Source of the DNA: Trebonia sp963774945
GTDB lineage: Bacteria > Actinomycetota > Actinomycetes > Streptosporangiales > Streptosporangiaceae
Assembly (NCBI GenBank): GCA_963774945.1
Contig: CAVZHA010000015.1
Coordinates: 1,116,001-1,180,000, forward strand
Direction: 5' to 3'
DNA length: 64,000 bases
Shown: piece by piece, positions 8,895 to 17,692 of the stretch
Numbering within the stretch: position 1 is the stretch's first letter
Layout of the letters: the number at the start of each line of letters is the position of its first letter
Notes under the pieces: generated by a model
Seen by the model: the letters and a program-made list of their open reading frames with translations, nothing else
Database searches by the model: none
Told to the model about the DNA's origin: nothing
Program-made: the position numbers and the translations under genes

Positions 8895-10031
8895 TCAGGG
8901 GTTCAGGGCCCGGTGCGCGGCGAGGGTGAAGCGCGGTTCCTGGGCGGGGGCGCCGGCCGCCAGGTCGGCGATGATCTCGCCGAGCAGCGGGGCGAACTTC
9001 GCGCCGTGGCCCGAGCAGGGCGACGCGACCACGAACGGCCCGCCGCCGGGGCGGTCGAGGATGAAGTCCTCGTTCGAGGTCCAGGTGTAGAGGCAGCTCG
9101 CCTCGTTGACCGGGGCGGGGTCGAGGCCGGGCAGCCGGTCGGCGACGAACGCGCGCAGCCGCTCCCTGGCGGCCGGGTCGATGCGGAAGTCGCGGACGCT
9201 GGCGGTGGTGGCCTGGCCGGGATCGTGCTCGCCGATCTTGACCGCGCCAGGCACCCCGCCGTCGCGGCCGCCGGGCAGGCCGTAGCGGTAGCCGCTGCCG
9301 TCGAAGTGGATGAAGACCGGCCACGGCTCGGGTTCTCGCCCTCGCGCCGGGGCGAAGTGGAACACCTGCTGCTGGGTGACGGTGAGCGGCGGCAGCTCGA
9401 CCAGGCCGCCCAGCAGGGGGGCGATCCACGCGCCGGCCGCGACGACGACGACCGGGGCTTGGAATGCCTCGCTCGCGGTGGTGGCGATGGCGCCGCCCTT
9501 AGGGGCTACTGCCAGGGTTTCGACGGGGGTGTTGAAGCGGACGTCGGCGCCGTGGGCGGCCGCCAGCCGGAGCATCGCCGCGATCGCGCGGTCGGGGTCG
9601 ATGACGCCGGCGTCCGCGTGGTACATCACCTGGCCGACGCCGCGGAAGTCGATGAACGGCCAGCGCTCGGCCGCTGCTTGCTCGGGGAGCAGCTCGGCGG
9701 GCACGCCGCACTCGGCCAGCACCGCGTACAGCCGCTCCGGCTCCCTGGCCGCGCCGAAGTCGATGCCGCCGGTCAGCGTGAGCAGGTCCTGGCCGGCCTC
9801 GGCCTCAAGGTTGCGCCAGCGCTCTTCCGACTGCCCGGTCAGCCGCACGTAGAGCGGATCCGGGTAGGCCCGCCGGAAGATCCTGGCGCTGCCGTGCGAG
9901 CTGCCGTTGCGGTGCGCGGGACCGAACGCCTCGAGCACGACGACGTTCTGGCCCCGGTTGGCGGCGGCGTAGGCGGCGGCCGCGCCGGCCAGCCCGGCGC
10001 CGACGATGATCAGGTCTGCGCGCACCGTCAT
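8895..10031 (-). CDS. Monomeric sarcosine oxidase / N-methyl amino acid oxidase family flavoenzyme
   Basis: 378 residues, the length of MSOX. The FAD-binding GAGLAG motif is at residues 11-16, with VLEAFGP for ribose binding near 33. The conserved SSHGSARIFRRAY (residues 44-56) matches the His/Arg active-site segment. Lys265 (AVKIGEH) corresponds to the oxygen-activating lysine, and Cys313 (ASCLYTWTSNEDF) corresponds to the Cys that carries covalent FAD in MSOX. The C-terminal SGHGAKFAP loop is present. It oxidises N-methyl or cyclic amino acids with H2O2 release; sarcosine, N-methyltryptophan and pipecolate are all candidates. Intact. Confidence 0.87.
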   Translation of the reverse strand: MTVRADLIIVGAGLAGAAAAYAAANRGQNVVVLEAFGPAHRNGSSHGSARIFRRAYPDPLYVRLTGQSEERWRNLEAEAGQDLLTLTGGIDFGAAREPERLYAVLAECGVPAELLPEQAAAERWPFIDFRGVGQVMYHADAGVIDPDRAIAAMLRLAAAHGADVRFNTPVETLAVAPKGGAIATTASEAFQAPVVVVAAGAWIAPLLGGLVELPPLTVTQQQVFHFAPARGREPEPWPVFIHFDGSGYRYGLPGGRDGGVPGAVKIGEHDPGQATTASVRDFRIDPAARERLRAFVADRLPGLDPAPVNEASCLYTWTSNEDFILDRPGGGPFVVASPCSGHGAKFAPLLGEIIADLAAGAPAQEPRFTLAAHRALNP

Positions 10032-10080
10032 GATGAGCCTCCCGAGGGTTGGTTGACGCCGTTTCCCGGCTCAGGACCGG

Positions 10081-10120
10081 GGCAAATCGGCAAAGTCAAG
10101 ATCATTATTCCGAACGGACC
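10081..10120 (-). repeat. Dispersed GGWCCGTTCG element, copy B
   Basis: On the minus strand, GGTCCGTTCG (10120-10111) is followed by GAATAATGATCTTGACTTTG. It lies about 50 bp upstream of the oxidase start, in the same orientation as that gene. Confidence 0.6.
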
Positions 10121-10183
10121 GTGGGTGACTCGGCCGCCCCGACGCCGCGCCTGTCGGCTGGGTGGCCGCGGTGGCGCGTTGGC

Positions 10184-10282
10184 GCGTGATCGTGGGTTGT
10201 TGCGGCTCCGCGCGGCGGGGTTGGGCTGTGATCGTGGGTCATTGTGGCGGTGCTGGGTGGGCTTGGAGCGTGATCGTGGGTC
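10184..10282 (+). repeat. Three copies of TGATCGTGGGT beside the IS
   Basis: The motif GTGATCGTGGGT occurs at about 10186, 10228 and 10270, roughly 42 bp apart, with related G-rich DNA between. The last copy forms the outer part of the extended terminal inverted repeat of the adjacent IS. The others look like solo IS ends or preferred target sites. Confidence 0.55.
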
Positions 10283-10296
10283 GTTGGGGGCAGCCG

Positions 10297-11606
10297 GGGG
10301 GCTGTTGCCGAATTGGTTGGGCGGCTGGGGCTGGGGCGGGGGCTTGTTTGGGTGGCGGGGGGTGGTTGCGGCTGAGCCCGATGCCTGCCGGGGCCGAGTG
10401 GTCCCCTTTTAGGGCTGGGAGCCTGCTGGATGAGGCCCCCTTTTTTCGGGGGGTTCCTAGGCGGGGAGGGCGGCGAGGGCGGCGGTGGTGAGGTGGCCGC
10501 TGGTGATGGCCTTGCGGAGGTTGCGGACGGCGGTCGCGAAGGTCCATTCTCCGGATGCGCGGGGCAGGCCGCGGACGGTCAGGCGGCGGATGCCCATGTT
10601 GTGCTTGAGGTCGCCGTGGAAGGTCTCGCCGATGTGGCCGCGCCTGCGGTAGGCGGCGATCCCGTCTTCGGTGGCGAGGCGGGCGGCCATGGCGGCGGCG
10701 GGCGCCTGGTCCGGGGCGGTCCCGGCCGGGACGAGGCCGGCGGCGTCGGCGGCGCGGGCGGCCTTCTCCAGGTTCCGGCGCTTGCCGGTGGCGATCAGCC
10801 GGTCCGGGCCGGGGCAGGTCAGGTTGGCCTGCGACAGGTCGCCGGCGTCGGCCAGGGCCAGGCCGATCTCCCCGGTCCCGGGGGCGCCCGGCGGCGGCCA
10901 TCATCGCGGCGGCGGCCTGCGCCTGGCTGATCATCGGCTCGTACCACTGCACGTCGTCGTCCCCGCGCCGCCCCTCCCCGAGCAGGGCGTCCTCCCGCCC
11001 GTCGGCGTCGGCGTGCGCCGCCGCCATCTCGGCCGCGAGCTTCCGCAGCCCGTCCTCGGTCCGGTTCGCGTCCCTCGACGCGTCCGCGGCGATCTTCGTC
11101 CCGTCGAGCGCGACCACCCCGACCCGGCCCATCCCCAGCCGCGCGCACAAGACCAGGACCTGCGCGAACAGCGGCGCGGCGGTCTCGGCGAACTGCTGCC
11201 GGAACCGCGCCGCGGTCGCGTGGTCGGGCGCCCGCCCCGCGCAGATCACCATGAACGCCAGGTCCTGCCCGCACAGGGCCTCGATCCGCCGCGACGACGT
11301 GACCCCGTTCGCGTACGCCCAGATAAGCAGCGTGAGCAGCATGTCCGGGTCGAAGCCCGCCGCCCCCGCCCCGCCCGTCCGCCGGCGCGCGTGGAACGCC
11401 GAGGTGTCCATCCGCCGGACCGCCTCGATCACCAGCCACACCGCGTGGCCCTCCGGCAGCCAGTCCCGCATGTCCGGCGGCAGCAGGAACGCCTGATCAC
11501 GATCGACCGGAAGATAATCCTTCGCCATAACCAGATTCTATCGAACACCCTGCCGGCAAACCCGGGAACGCGTCACCCCAGGTCAGCCAATTCTGCAACA
11601 GCCCCC
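10297..11606 (-). mobile_element. IS1182-like insertion sequence, internally deleted copy
   Basis: About 1.31 kb bounded by inverted repeats: 10297-10319 and 11584-11606 share GGGGGCTGTTGC, then GAATTGG, with two mismatches in 23 bp. Similarity between the ends continues outward for a further ~24 bp (to about 10272 and 11630). Compared with the copy at 47070-48915 the sequence is nearly identical, but 536 bp of the transposase gene are missing between 4-bp CGAC repeats. It also carries one extra G and a changed codon. It cannot encode a working transposase. No clear target duplication is visible. Confidence 0.85.
10457..11528 (-). pseudogene. IS1182 family transposase, deleted and frameshifted
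   Basis: The N-terminal half is intact (MAKDYLPVDRDQAFLLPPDM; first catalytic Asp in VVALDGTKIAADAS), but the sequence jumps from GEGRRGDDD straight to VQWYEPMISQ. A gained G after MMAAAG then shifts the rest; the C-terminal part (RRRGHIGETFHGDLKHN, carrying the catalytic Glu) is only readable in another frame. The conserved DAGY triad context of the second Asp is DAGD here. Inactive relic. Confidence 0.85.
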
Positions 11607-11784
11607 CGGCGACCCGAACTTCCCACGCTGACGAGGGGAAGCGGCGAGGGGCCAACGCGTGGGATCGGTGGGGCTGGCGGGGGTGGGCGCTTGGGGTGGG
11701 CGCGAGGGTGGGGTGAGCGGGTGGGTTGATTGCCGGGGTGGGGCGGCCGGGCGTGAGAGGGTGGGGGGCGGGAGGTAGTTGACT

Positions 11785-12648
11785 ATGAAGATCGGCTTGC
11801 AGATTCCTGACTTCAGCACGCCGCGGGGGCCGGAGCGGCTCTGGGCGGAGCTGGCGACGGTGGCGCGGACGGCCGACGACGCCGGGTTCGAGTACATCGC
11901 GCTGATGGATCACTTCTTCCAGATCCCGGCGGTCGGGCCGGCCGAGAACGAGATGCTCGAGGGGTACACGACGCTCGGTTACCTGGCCGCCTGCACTCGG
12001 CGGGCGGCGCTGCTTACGGTGATCACCGGGGTGATCTACCGGCACCCGGGCGTGCTGGCCAAGATCGTCACCACGCTTGACGTGCTGTCGAACGGCCGGG
12101 CGTGGCTCGGCGTGGGCGCGGGCTGGAACTACGAGGAATCGCGCGGGCTCGGCATCCCGTTCCAGCCGACGGCCGAGCGGTTCGAGCGGCTCGAGGAGAC
12201 GCTGCAGATCTGCCTGCAGATGTGGCACGGGGACGAGCGGCCGTACCAGGGCAAGCACTACACGCTCGAGCGCCCGCTGAACTCGCCCCAGTCGATCACC
12301 CGGCCGCACCCGCCGATCATGATCGGCGGCGGCGGGGAGAAGAAGACGCTGCGGCTGGTGGCACAGTACGCCGACGCGTGCAACCTGTTCGCGGGGCGGG
12401 ACGAGGCGCGCAAGCTCGACATCCTGCGCCAGCACTGCGACGCGGTCGGCCGCGACTACGACACGATCTACAAGACCGTGTACTACGTGTTCGACCCGTC
12501 CCGCGGCACCCAGCGGATGATCGACGAGCTCGGCGCGCTGGCCGCGCTCGGGTTCGACGCTGCCATCGGCGCGGTGGCCGGGGTGTGGGACGTGGCGCCG
12601 CTTGAGATGATCGGGTCGGACGTCATCCCGGTGGTGGCGGACTTCTAG
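11785..12648 (+). CDS. LLM class F420-dependent oxidoreductase
   Basis: 287 residues with the luciferase-like TIM-barrel fold: MKIGLQIPDF start, EYIALMDHFFQI, GYLAACTRRAALLTVITGVIYRHPG, SNGRAWLGVGAGWNYEESRGLGIPF and RPHPPIMIGGGGEKKTLRLVAQYADACNLF, all typical of the F420-dependent subfamily. ATG 11785 has GGAGG at 11771-11775. It probably transfers hydride between coenzyme F420 and an unknown substrate in the cytoplasm. The 178 bp between the IS and this gene are G-rich with no gene. Intact. Confidence 0.85.
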   Translation: MKIGLQIPDFSTPRGPERLWAELATVARTADDAGFEYIALMDHFFQIPAVGPAENEMLEGYTTLGYLAACTRRAALLTVITGVIYRHPGVLAKIVTTLDVLSNGRAWLGVGAGWNYEESRGLGIPFQPTAERFERLEETLQICLQMWHGDERPYQGKHYTLERPLNSPQSITRPHPPIMIGGGGEKKTLRLVAQYADACNLFAGRDEARKLDILRQHCDAVGRDYDTIYKTVYYVFDPSRGTQRMIDELGALAALGFDAAIGAVAGVWDVAPLEMIGSDVIPVVADF

Positions 12649-12661
12649 TCGCGGGCCCATT

Positions 12662-12699
12662 CAGCCGCGGCGGTGCGCTTCAGCCGCGGCCGTGCGCTG
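12662..12699. repeat. Two tandem 19-bp repeats
   Basis: CAGCCGCGGCGGTGCGCTT is followed directly by a copy with two changes. They fill the space between the convergent oxidoreductase and surface-protein genes. Confidence 0.6.
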
Positions 12700-12706
12700 G
12701 CCGGCG

Positions 12707-15700
12707 TCAGCCGGTCACCGGGACCGGAGGCAGCGGGACGGCCCAGACGGTCGCCTCGGCCCTGCCCGTCACGAGCGCGCCTGCCGGCGAGCGGCCGCTC
12801 GCGGCGGCGATGTTGACTACGCTGCCCGCCGATACGTCCGCCGCGGTGGTGATGTACACCGCCCGGCAGGTGGTGGCCGCGCCAGGGGCGAGCGTGCTGA
12901 CCGCGCAGCTGACCGCGCCGAGCCGGTCGTCGGTCACCGTCACGCCGTGCAGGGTCACGTCGCCGGTGTTGACCACCGTGTCGGTGTAGGTGATCGCGGT
13001 CCCGGCCCTGTCGTAGGTCGCCGGTGAGGCCGCCTTGGCGACGGCGATGCCCGGATGGCGGATGACGTGCACGGTCTGCGTGTCGCCGTCGGTCACCGGA
13101 GGGCCGGTCGGCGGGTCACCGGTCACCGTCGCCACGTTGGCGAGCTTGCCCGCGGCCACCTCCGCCCGGGTCGTCACCTTGACCGCCCGGCAGGTCATCG
13201 ACTCGCCGGGAGCCAGGACGGTGGCCGGGCAGGCGACATCGCCGAGCTGGTTATCGGTCAGCGTGACGTCGTGCAGCGTCTCGTTCCCGGTGTTGGTCAC
13301 CGTGTAGGTGTAGGTAATCTTCTCGCCCGGTGCGCCGTACTCCATCGGGAACGCCGCCTTCCGTTCGGCGATGGATGGTGCGCGGGTGGCGTGCACGGCG
13401 GCGGTGTCGCCGTCGGTCACCGGCGGGCCGGTCGGCGGGTCGCCGACGACGATCGCCGCGTTGACGATCTGCCCGGCGTCCACGTCGGCCTGGGTGGTGC
13501 GGTGGTACCCGAGGCAGGTCGTCGCCCGGCCGGGGGCGAGCGTGGTGGTGAGGCAGCTGACCGCGCCGAGCCGGCTGTCGGTCAGCGCGATGCTGTGCAG
13601 CGTCACGTTCCCGCTGTTGGTCACCGTGTAGGCGTAGGTGATCTGCTCTCCGGCGGCGCCGTACTTGACCGGGAAGGCGGACTTGGCCAGGTCGATCCGC
13701 GGCAGGCGGACCGCGGGGACGGCCTGGGTGTCGTCGTCGGTGACCGGCGGGCCGGTCGGCGGATGGCCGGTGACGACGGCCGCGTTCTCGATATCGCCCC
13801 TGTCCTTGTCGGCCAACGTCGTGAGGTAGCTTGCGGTGCACGTCATCGACGCGGCGGGCGCCAGCGTGGGGTCCGGGCAGGTGATCGGCCCGAGCCGGCT
13901 GTCGGTCAGCGCGATCCGGTGCAGCGTCACGTTTCCGGTGTTGGTCACCGCGTAGGTGTAGGTGATCGCCTCCCCGGCGGCGCCGAAGGTGCCGGGCGAC
14001 GAGGACTTGCCGACCTGGATTCCGGGGGTGCGGATGGCGTGCACAGTATCGCGGTCGGTGCCGGTCACCGGCAGCCCGGCGGGCGGGCGCGCGGTCACCT
14101 CGGCGGTGTTCGCGATGTGCCCCGCGTCCACGTCGGCTCGGGTCGTGACGTGCTCCGCAGTGCAGGTCGTGAGCTCACCGGGCGCCAGCGTGGTGACCGG
14201 GCAGGTAACCGCCCCGAGCCGGCTGTCGGTCAGCGCGATCGCGTGCAGCGTCACGTTTCCGGTGTTGGTCACCATGTAGGCGTAGCTGATCGTCTCGCCC
14301 GGCTCCGCGTACTGCGCCGGGGTGGCGGTCTTGACCAGCGCGATGCCGGGGTGGTGGATCGCGTCCACGGTCACGTCAGCGGTGCCGGTCACCGGCGGCC
14401 CGGTCGGCGGGTGCCCGGTCACGTCGGCCGCGTTGGCGGTGCGGCCGGCGTCGACGTCCGCTTGCGTGGTCACGTGGGCCGCGCTGCAGGTCATCGACTG
14501 ACCGGGCCCGAGCGTGGTGAACGCGCAGGTCACCGGGCCGAGCCGGTTGTCGGTGAGCGCTATGCGGTGCAGCGTCACGTTCCCGGTGTCGGTCACCGTG
14601 TACGTGTAGTCGATGATCTCGCCGGGCGCGGCGTAGGCCGCCGGGGACGCCGACTTCACGAGGTGGATGGCCGGGCGCTGGCGGGCGGCGACGGTCGCGT
14701 CGGCCGGGCCGCCGAATACGGCGTCGTCGTTGGGCGTGAACCCGGTCGTGCGGGCGGTGTTGGTGACGTGGCCCGCGTCGAGGTCGGCCTGGGTGATGGT
14801 GTACTCGGCGGCGCAGGCCGCGGTGTCGCCGGTCGCCAGCGTGGACGGCGTGCACCGGATCGTGTGGCCGATGCGGTCATCGAGGACATGCACGTCGTGC
14901 AGCGTGAAGTAGTTGGTGTTGGCCACCGTGTAGTGGTACGTGACCTTCTGGCCGACGGCGCTGTAGGTCGGCGGGGTCGCCGTCTTGGTGATGTGCATGC
15001 CCGCGCAGTTGTGCAGCGCCAGCTGCGCGAGCACGTGGCTCAGCCGCTGGAAGTCGGTGTTGAAGTAGTCGGTGTCGGCCGCCGGCCCGGAGATGGCCCG
15101 GATGTTGTCGGTCGAGGGCAGCCCCTCGTGCGCGGTGCCGATGCCCACGCTGATGACCGAGGTGCCCTGGGCCTTCAGCGCGTTGGCGGAGAAGATGCCG
15201 TTCTCCACCTCGGCGAACCGGGTCGTGTTGCCCCGGCCGCCGTTGCCGGTCGGCCCGTAGAAGGTCGGGTCGCCGTCGGTGATGATGAAGGTGGACTGGA
15301 AGTGATAGCGCGAGTTGTCCGCAGCGATCTGCCAGAGGCCGGCGTCCCAGTTGGTGCCGGAGCTGGCCGGCACCGTCAGCCCGTTGATCTTGCTGACCAG
15401 CCTGGCGACGCCGGCCGGGGCGTCCACGGAGACCGGCGGGAGGGTGGCGTTGTTGGCGCCGAGGGCCGGGGCGTTGGTGCCGTAGGTGAAGATCGCGATG
15501 GTGGACGGGGTGCCCGCCAGTGACTCCACGAACGCCCGGGCGGCTGCCTTGTAGGTGGCCAGGTTGGAGCTGACCGAGCCCGACAGGTCGATGAGCAGCG
15601 CGATCCGCAGTCCGCAGACAGCGGGGAGCGGCGGGTCGTCCTTCGACAGCGCCCAGGTGCCGCTGCGGGCGGTGGGTGCGGTGTCGCTGTTCGGGGCCGG

Positions 15701-16186
15701 GACCGGGATGGTCAGATTGGCCTTTCCGACCGCGACCCGCAGCGACTTGTAGACCCGCGAGACGACCCCCGCCCCGCTCCCGGTGGCCAGCGCCGGGTTG
15801 TCGAACCAGCCCGCCGGGGTGCCGGCCTGGGTGACGGTGTACGTCCGGTTGGCGCTCACCTGCAGGGTGCAGGCGCCGGCGGCGGTGCTCACGCAGCTGT
15901 CGGCGAACCCCGTGCTGGCCGGCGTGACCCGGAACGTGACCCCGGCGAGCCCGGTCGCGATCGGCGGGCCGGGCGGGCCGTTCTCCGCGGTGCGGACGCC
16001 GCCGACGCGGACGGTGATCGTGGGGTCGCCGCCGGACGCCGGCTTCGGCCTCGCCGCGGAAGCGGCCGCGGTCGAGCCGGCGGCCGGCGATGCCAAGGCC
16101 GGCCCGGCCAGACCGCCGGCCAGCAGGGCGGCCCCGGCCGCGAGGCCGGCGACCGCGGTGAGACGGCGCCGCGCAGTGGAAATCAT
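12707..16186 (-). CDS. Secreted VWA surface protein with seven DUF11-like repeats
   Basis: 1,159 residues. A signal peptide (ARRRLTAVAGLAAGAALLAGG... ALAS) is followed by a prealbumin/SpaA-like domain (~55-170). A von Willebrand A domain follows (~190-400) with the MIDAS motif DLSGS near residue 199. Seven tandem beta-sandwich repeats of about 107 residues come next (about 14995-12730), each with K-x-x-x-P, G-x-x-I-x-Y-x-Y-T-V-T-N-T-G-N-V-T-L-H and L-A-P-G-x-x-x-T-C. This layout is typical of actinobacterial adhesins or surface-coat proteins. The chain stops immediately after PLPPVPVTG, a sortase-like motif, with no following membrane segment or basic tail, so it is probably released or held non-covalently. 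RBS GAGGGGG precedes ATG 16186. Intact despite the 321-bp repeats. Confidence 0.85.
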   Translation of the reverse strand: MISTARRRLTAVAGLAAGAALLAGGLAGPALASPAAGSTAAASAARPKPASGGDPTITVRVGGVRTAENGPPGPPIATGLAGVTFRVTPASTGFADSCVSTAAGACTLQVSANRTYTVTQAGTPAGWFDNPALATGSGAGVVSRVYKSLRVAVGKANLTIPVPAPNSDTAPTARSGTWALSKDDPPLPAVCGLRIALLIDLSGSVSSNLATYKAAARAFVESLAGTPSTIAIFTYGTNAPALGANNATLPPVSVDAPAGVARLVSKINGLTVPASSGTNWDAGLWQIAADNSRYHFQSTFIITDGDPTFYGPTGNGGRGNTTRFAEVENGIFSANALKAQGTSVISVGIGTAHEGLPSTDNIRAISGPAADTDYFNTDFQRLSHVLAQLALHNCAGMHITKTATPPTYSAVGQKVTYHYTVANTNYFTLHDVHVLDDRIGHTIRCTPSTLATGDTAACAAEYTITQADLDAGHVTNTARTTGFTPNDDAVFGGPADATVAARQRPAIHLVKSASPAAYAAPGEIIDYTYTVTDTGNVTLHRIALTDNRLGPVTCAFTTLGPGQSMTCSAAHVTTQADVDAGRTANAADVTGHPPTGPPVTGTADVTVDAIHHPGIALVKTATPAQYAEPGETISYAYMVTNTGNVTLHAIALTDSRLGAVTCPVTTLAPGELTTCTAEHVTTRADVDAGHIANTAEVTARPPAGLPVTGTDRDTVHAIRTPGIQVGKSSSPGTFGAAGEAITYTYAVTNTGNVTLHRIALTDSRLGPITCPDPTLAPAASMTCTASYLTTLADKDRGDIENAAVVTGHPPTGPPVTDDDTQAVPAVRLPRIDLAKSAFPVKYGAAGEQITYAYTVTNSGNVTLHSIALTDSRLGAVSCLTTTLAPGRATTCLGYHRTTQADVDAGQIVNAAIVVGDPPTGPPVTDGDTAAVHATRAPSIAERKAAFPMEYGAPGEKITYTYTVTNTGNETLHDVTLTDNQLGDVACPATVLAPGESMTCRAVKVTTRAEVAAGKLANVATVTGDPPTGPPVTDGDTQTVHVIRHPGIAVAKAASPATYDRAGTAITYTDTVVNTGDVTLHGVTVTDDRLGAVSCAVSTLAPGAATTCRAVYITTAADVSAGSVVNIAAASGRSPAGALVTGRAEATVWAVPLPPVPVTG

Positions 16187-16651
16187 CGTCAGGTTCCCCC
16201 TCGCAGCGGCGTCCCCGCGCGCGCCGGCCGGGCGGCGGGCCCGGTCGGCGGGGTCGCGGAAAGGCCTGGCAGCACCGTTGTCATCACATTCTGTCCTTAG
16301 ATAACTACTCTCAGTGACAGTGCTGCACGCTACCGGCGGCCGCCGGCGTTGGCCGGCAATTGCGCGCGGGCCGGCGTGTCACCGGCGGAAACCGTCAGAA
16401 AGCGGCGCGGCGGGCAGGGCGGGTCGGCGGGGCGCCGGGCGACGGGACGGCGGGACGGCCGGGCGGCGGGACGGCGGGACGGCCGGGCGGCGGGACGGCG
16501 GGGCGGGCAGGCCGCGCCGACGCGGCAGGGCGGGGCGGCGAGGCGGGGCGGGGCGGGGCGGCGAGGCGGCGAGGCGGCGAGGCGGGAGCGCCCGGCGCGG
16601 CGAGGCGGCGGGGCGGGCAGGGCGCGCCGACGGGCGGCGGGGGTCGAGCGC
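16187..16651. other. 465-bp intergenic region with G-rich tandem array
   Basis: Contains the upstream region of the surface-protein gene (16187-16320, including an A/T-rich TTAGATAACTACTCTCAG patch). Then, from about 16430 to 16640, there is a dense array of GGGACGGC, GGCGGGAC and GGCGAGGC units. Runs of three or more G on one strand could form G-quadruplexes. No gene seen. Confidence 0.6.
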
Positions 16652-17499
16652 CTAGCCGATAACGTCGATGGGGGTGCCGGGCGGGACCTGGGCCAGCCTT
16701 TCGAGCGACTGAAGGTGCAGCCGGACGCAGCCGTGCGAGATCCTCGCCCCGGCGGCCCCGATCAGGCTGTCCTCGCCGAGCGGGCCGTGGATGCCGATGA
16801 CGGCGTCACCCGAGCCCTCCCAGTCGCGGATCGCCTGGGAGTGGTCGGAGGTGACGATGATGAACGGGCCGTAGCCGGAGTTGGGCGCCGGCGGCGGCTC
16901 GTCGAAGGCCACGAAGAACTCCCCGGTCGGCGTGGGGTCGTCCTCGGCTCCCACGCCGGCCGGGGCGGAGAAGACCAGCCGGCCGTGGTCGTACAGCGCC
17001 AGCCGGGTGGTGGCGAGGTCGACCACGATCCGGTAGGGCGTGCTGCTCAGCCTGACGTCGCTGGCGGGCAGCCAGGCGGTGGTCCCGTCGGGCCGCTGGG
17101 CGAGCCTTACCCGGACCCAGCCGGGCCGGGTCGCGATGACCGGCAGCACCGATGGCCGCTGATACCAGCTGGCCGGGACGGTGCCGTCCGCGAGCCTGCC
17201 GGGGGCGGCGTACCCGGGCGCGGTCGCGAGCACGGTTGCCAGCTCGATGCTGTCGGGCACGGCGGGCGGTAGGCCGGCCGGCCGCAGCTGGGCGGCCTGC
17301 CGGGCGGGCGCCACGACCGGCCGGGCGGGCGGTGCGGGCGACGGCCTGCGGCGGCGCCGGCCGTTCCGGCACCGGACGAGATCACCAGGCCGATCGTGGT
17401 CGCCAGCGCCGCTACGGCGATCATGGCCACGGCACCGGTGGCCCGAGTCGCGGGGAATTCGCGATTCGCCAGCGCGATCTTGAGGCGGCCCGGAGGCAC
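16652..17499 (-). CDS. L,D-transpeptidase (YkuD family), membrane-anchored, frameshifted
   Basis: Cell-wall enzyme that makes 3-3 peptidoglycan cross-links or attaches proteins outside the membrane. The N-terminus from GTG 17499 has a membrane anchor at about residues 21-42 (ATGAVAMIAVAALATTIGLV). A Pro/Ala linker, a small SH3-like domain (LPVIATRPGWVRVRL) and the YkuD catalytic domain (YRIVVDLATTRLALYDHGRL) follow. The active site GIHGPLG...ISHGCVRLH carries the catalytic His and Cys. One frame change near 17345, in the Ala/Arg-rich linker, separates anchor and catalytic parts. The catalytic domain is intact. Confidence 0.85.
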
Positions 17500-17660
17500 G
17501 GACGGTCACACCTCACTTTTAGCTATCGTTTGATGACTCAAGGTGACAGTGCGTGAAACTATCAGCCGCACGGGCCGTCTGTTGGCAATTCACGCGAATT
17601 AAGCGCGTGTCACGGGCCTGCGGCGGGAGAGAGCGGGCTGAACCTGGCAGGCGGAGCAAC

Positions 17661-17692
17661 GGTCCGTTCGAGATGATGATTTGGATTTTTAG
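17661..17692 (+). repeat. Dispersed GGWCCGTTCG element, copy C
   Basis: GGTCCGTTCG (17661-17670) is followed by AGATGATGATTTGGATTTTT. The last bases overlap the stop codon (17689-17691) of the convergently read hydrolase gene. Confidence 0.6.

Noticed and set aside
13030..15000. Possible CRISPR-like periodicity of 321 bp
   Set aside because: It is the coding periodicity of the seven protein repeats in the surface protein.
12692..15523. Long open frames on the plus strand opposite the surface-protein gene
   Set aside because: They mirror the repeated codons of the minus-strand gene, are rich in Arg/Gly/Val shadows and have no start signals. High GC makes antisense frames stay open.
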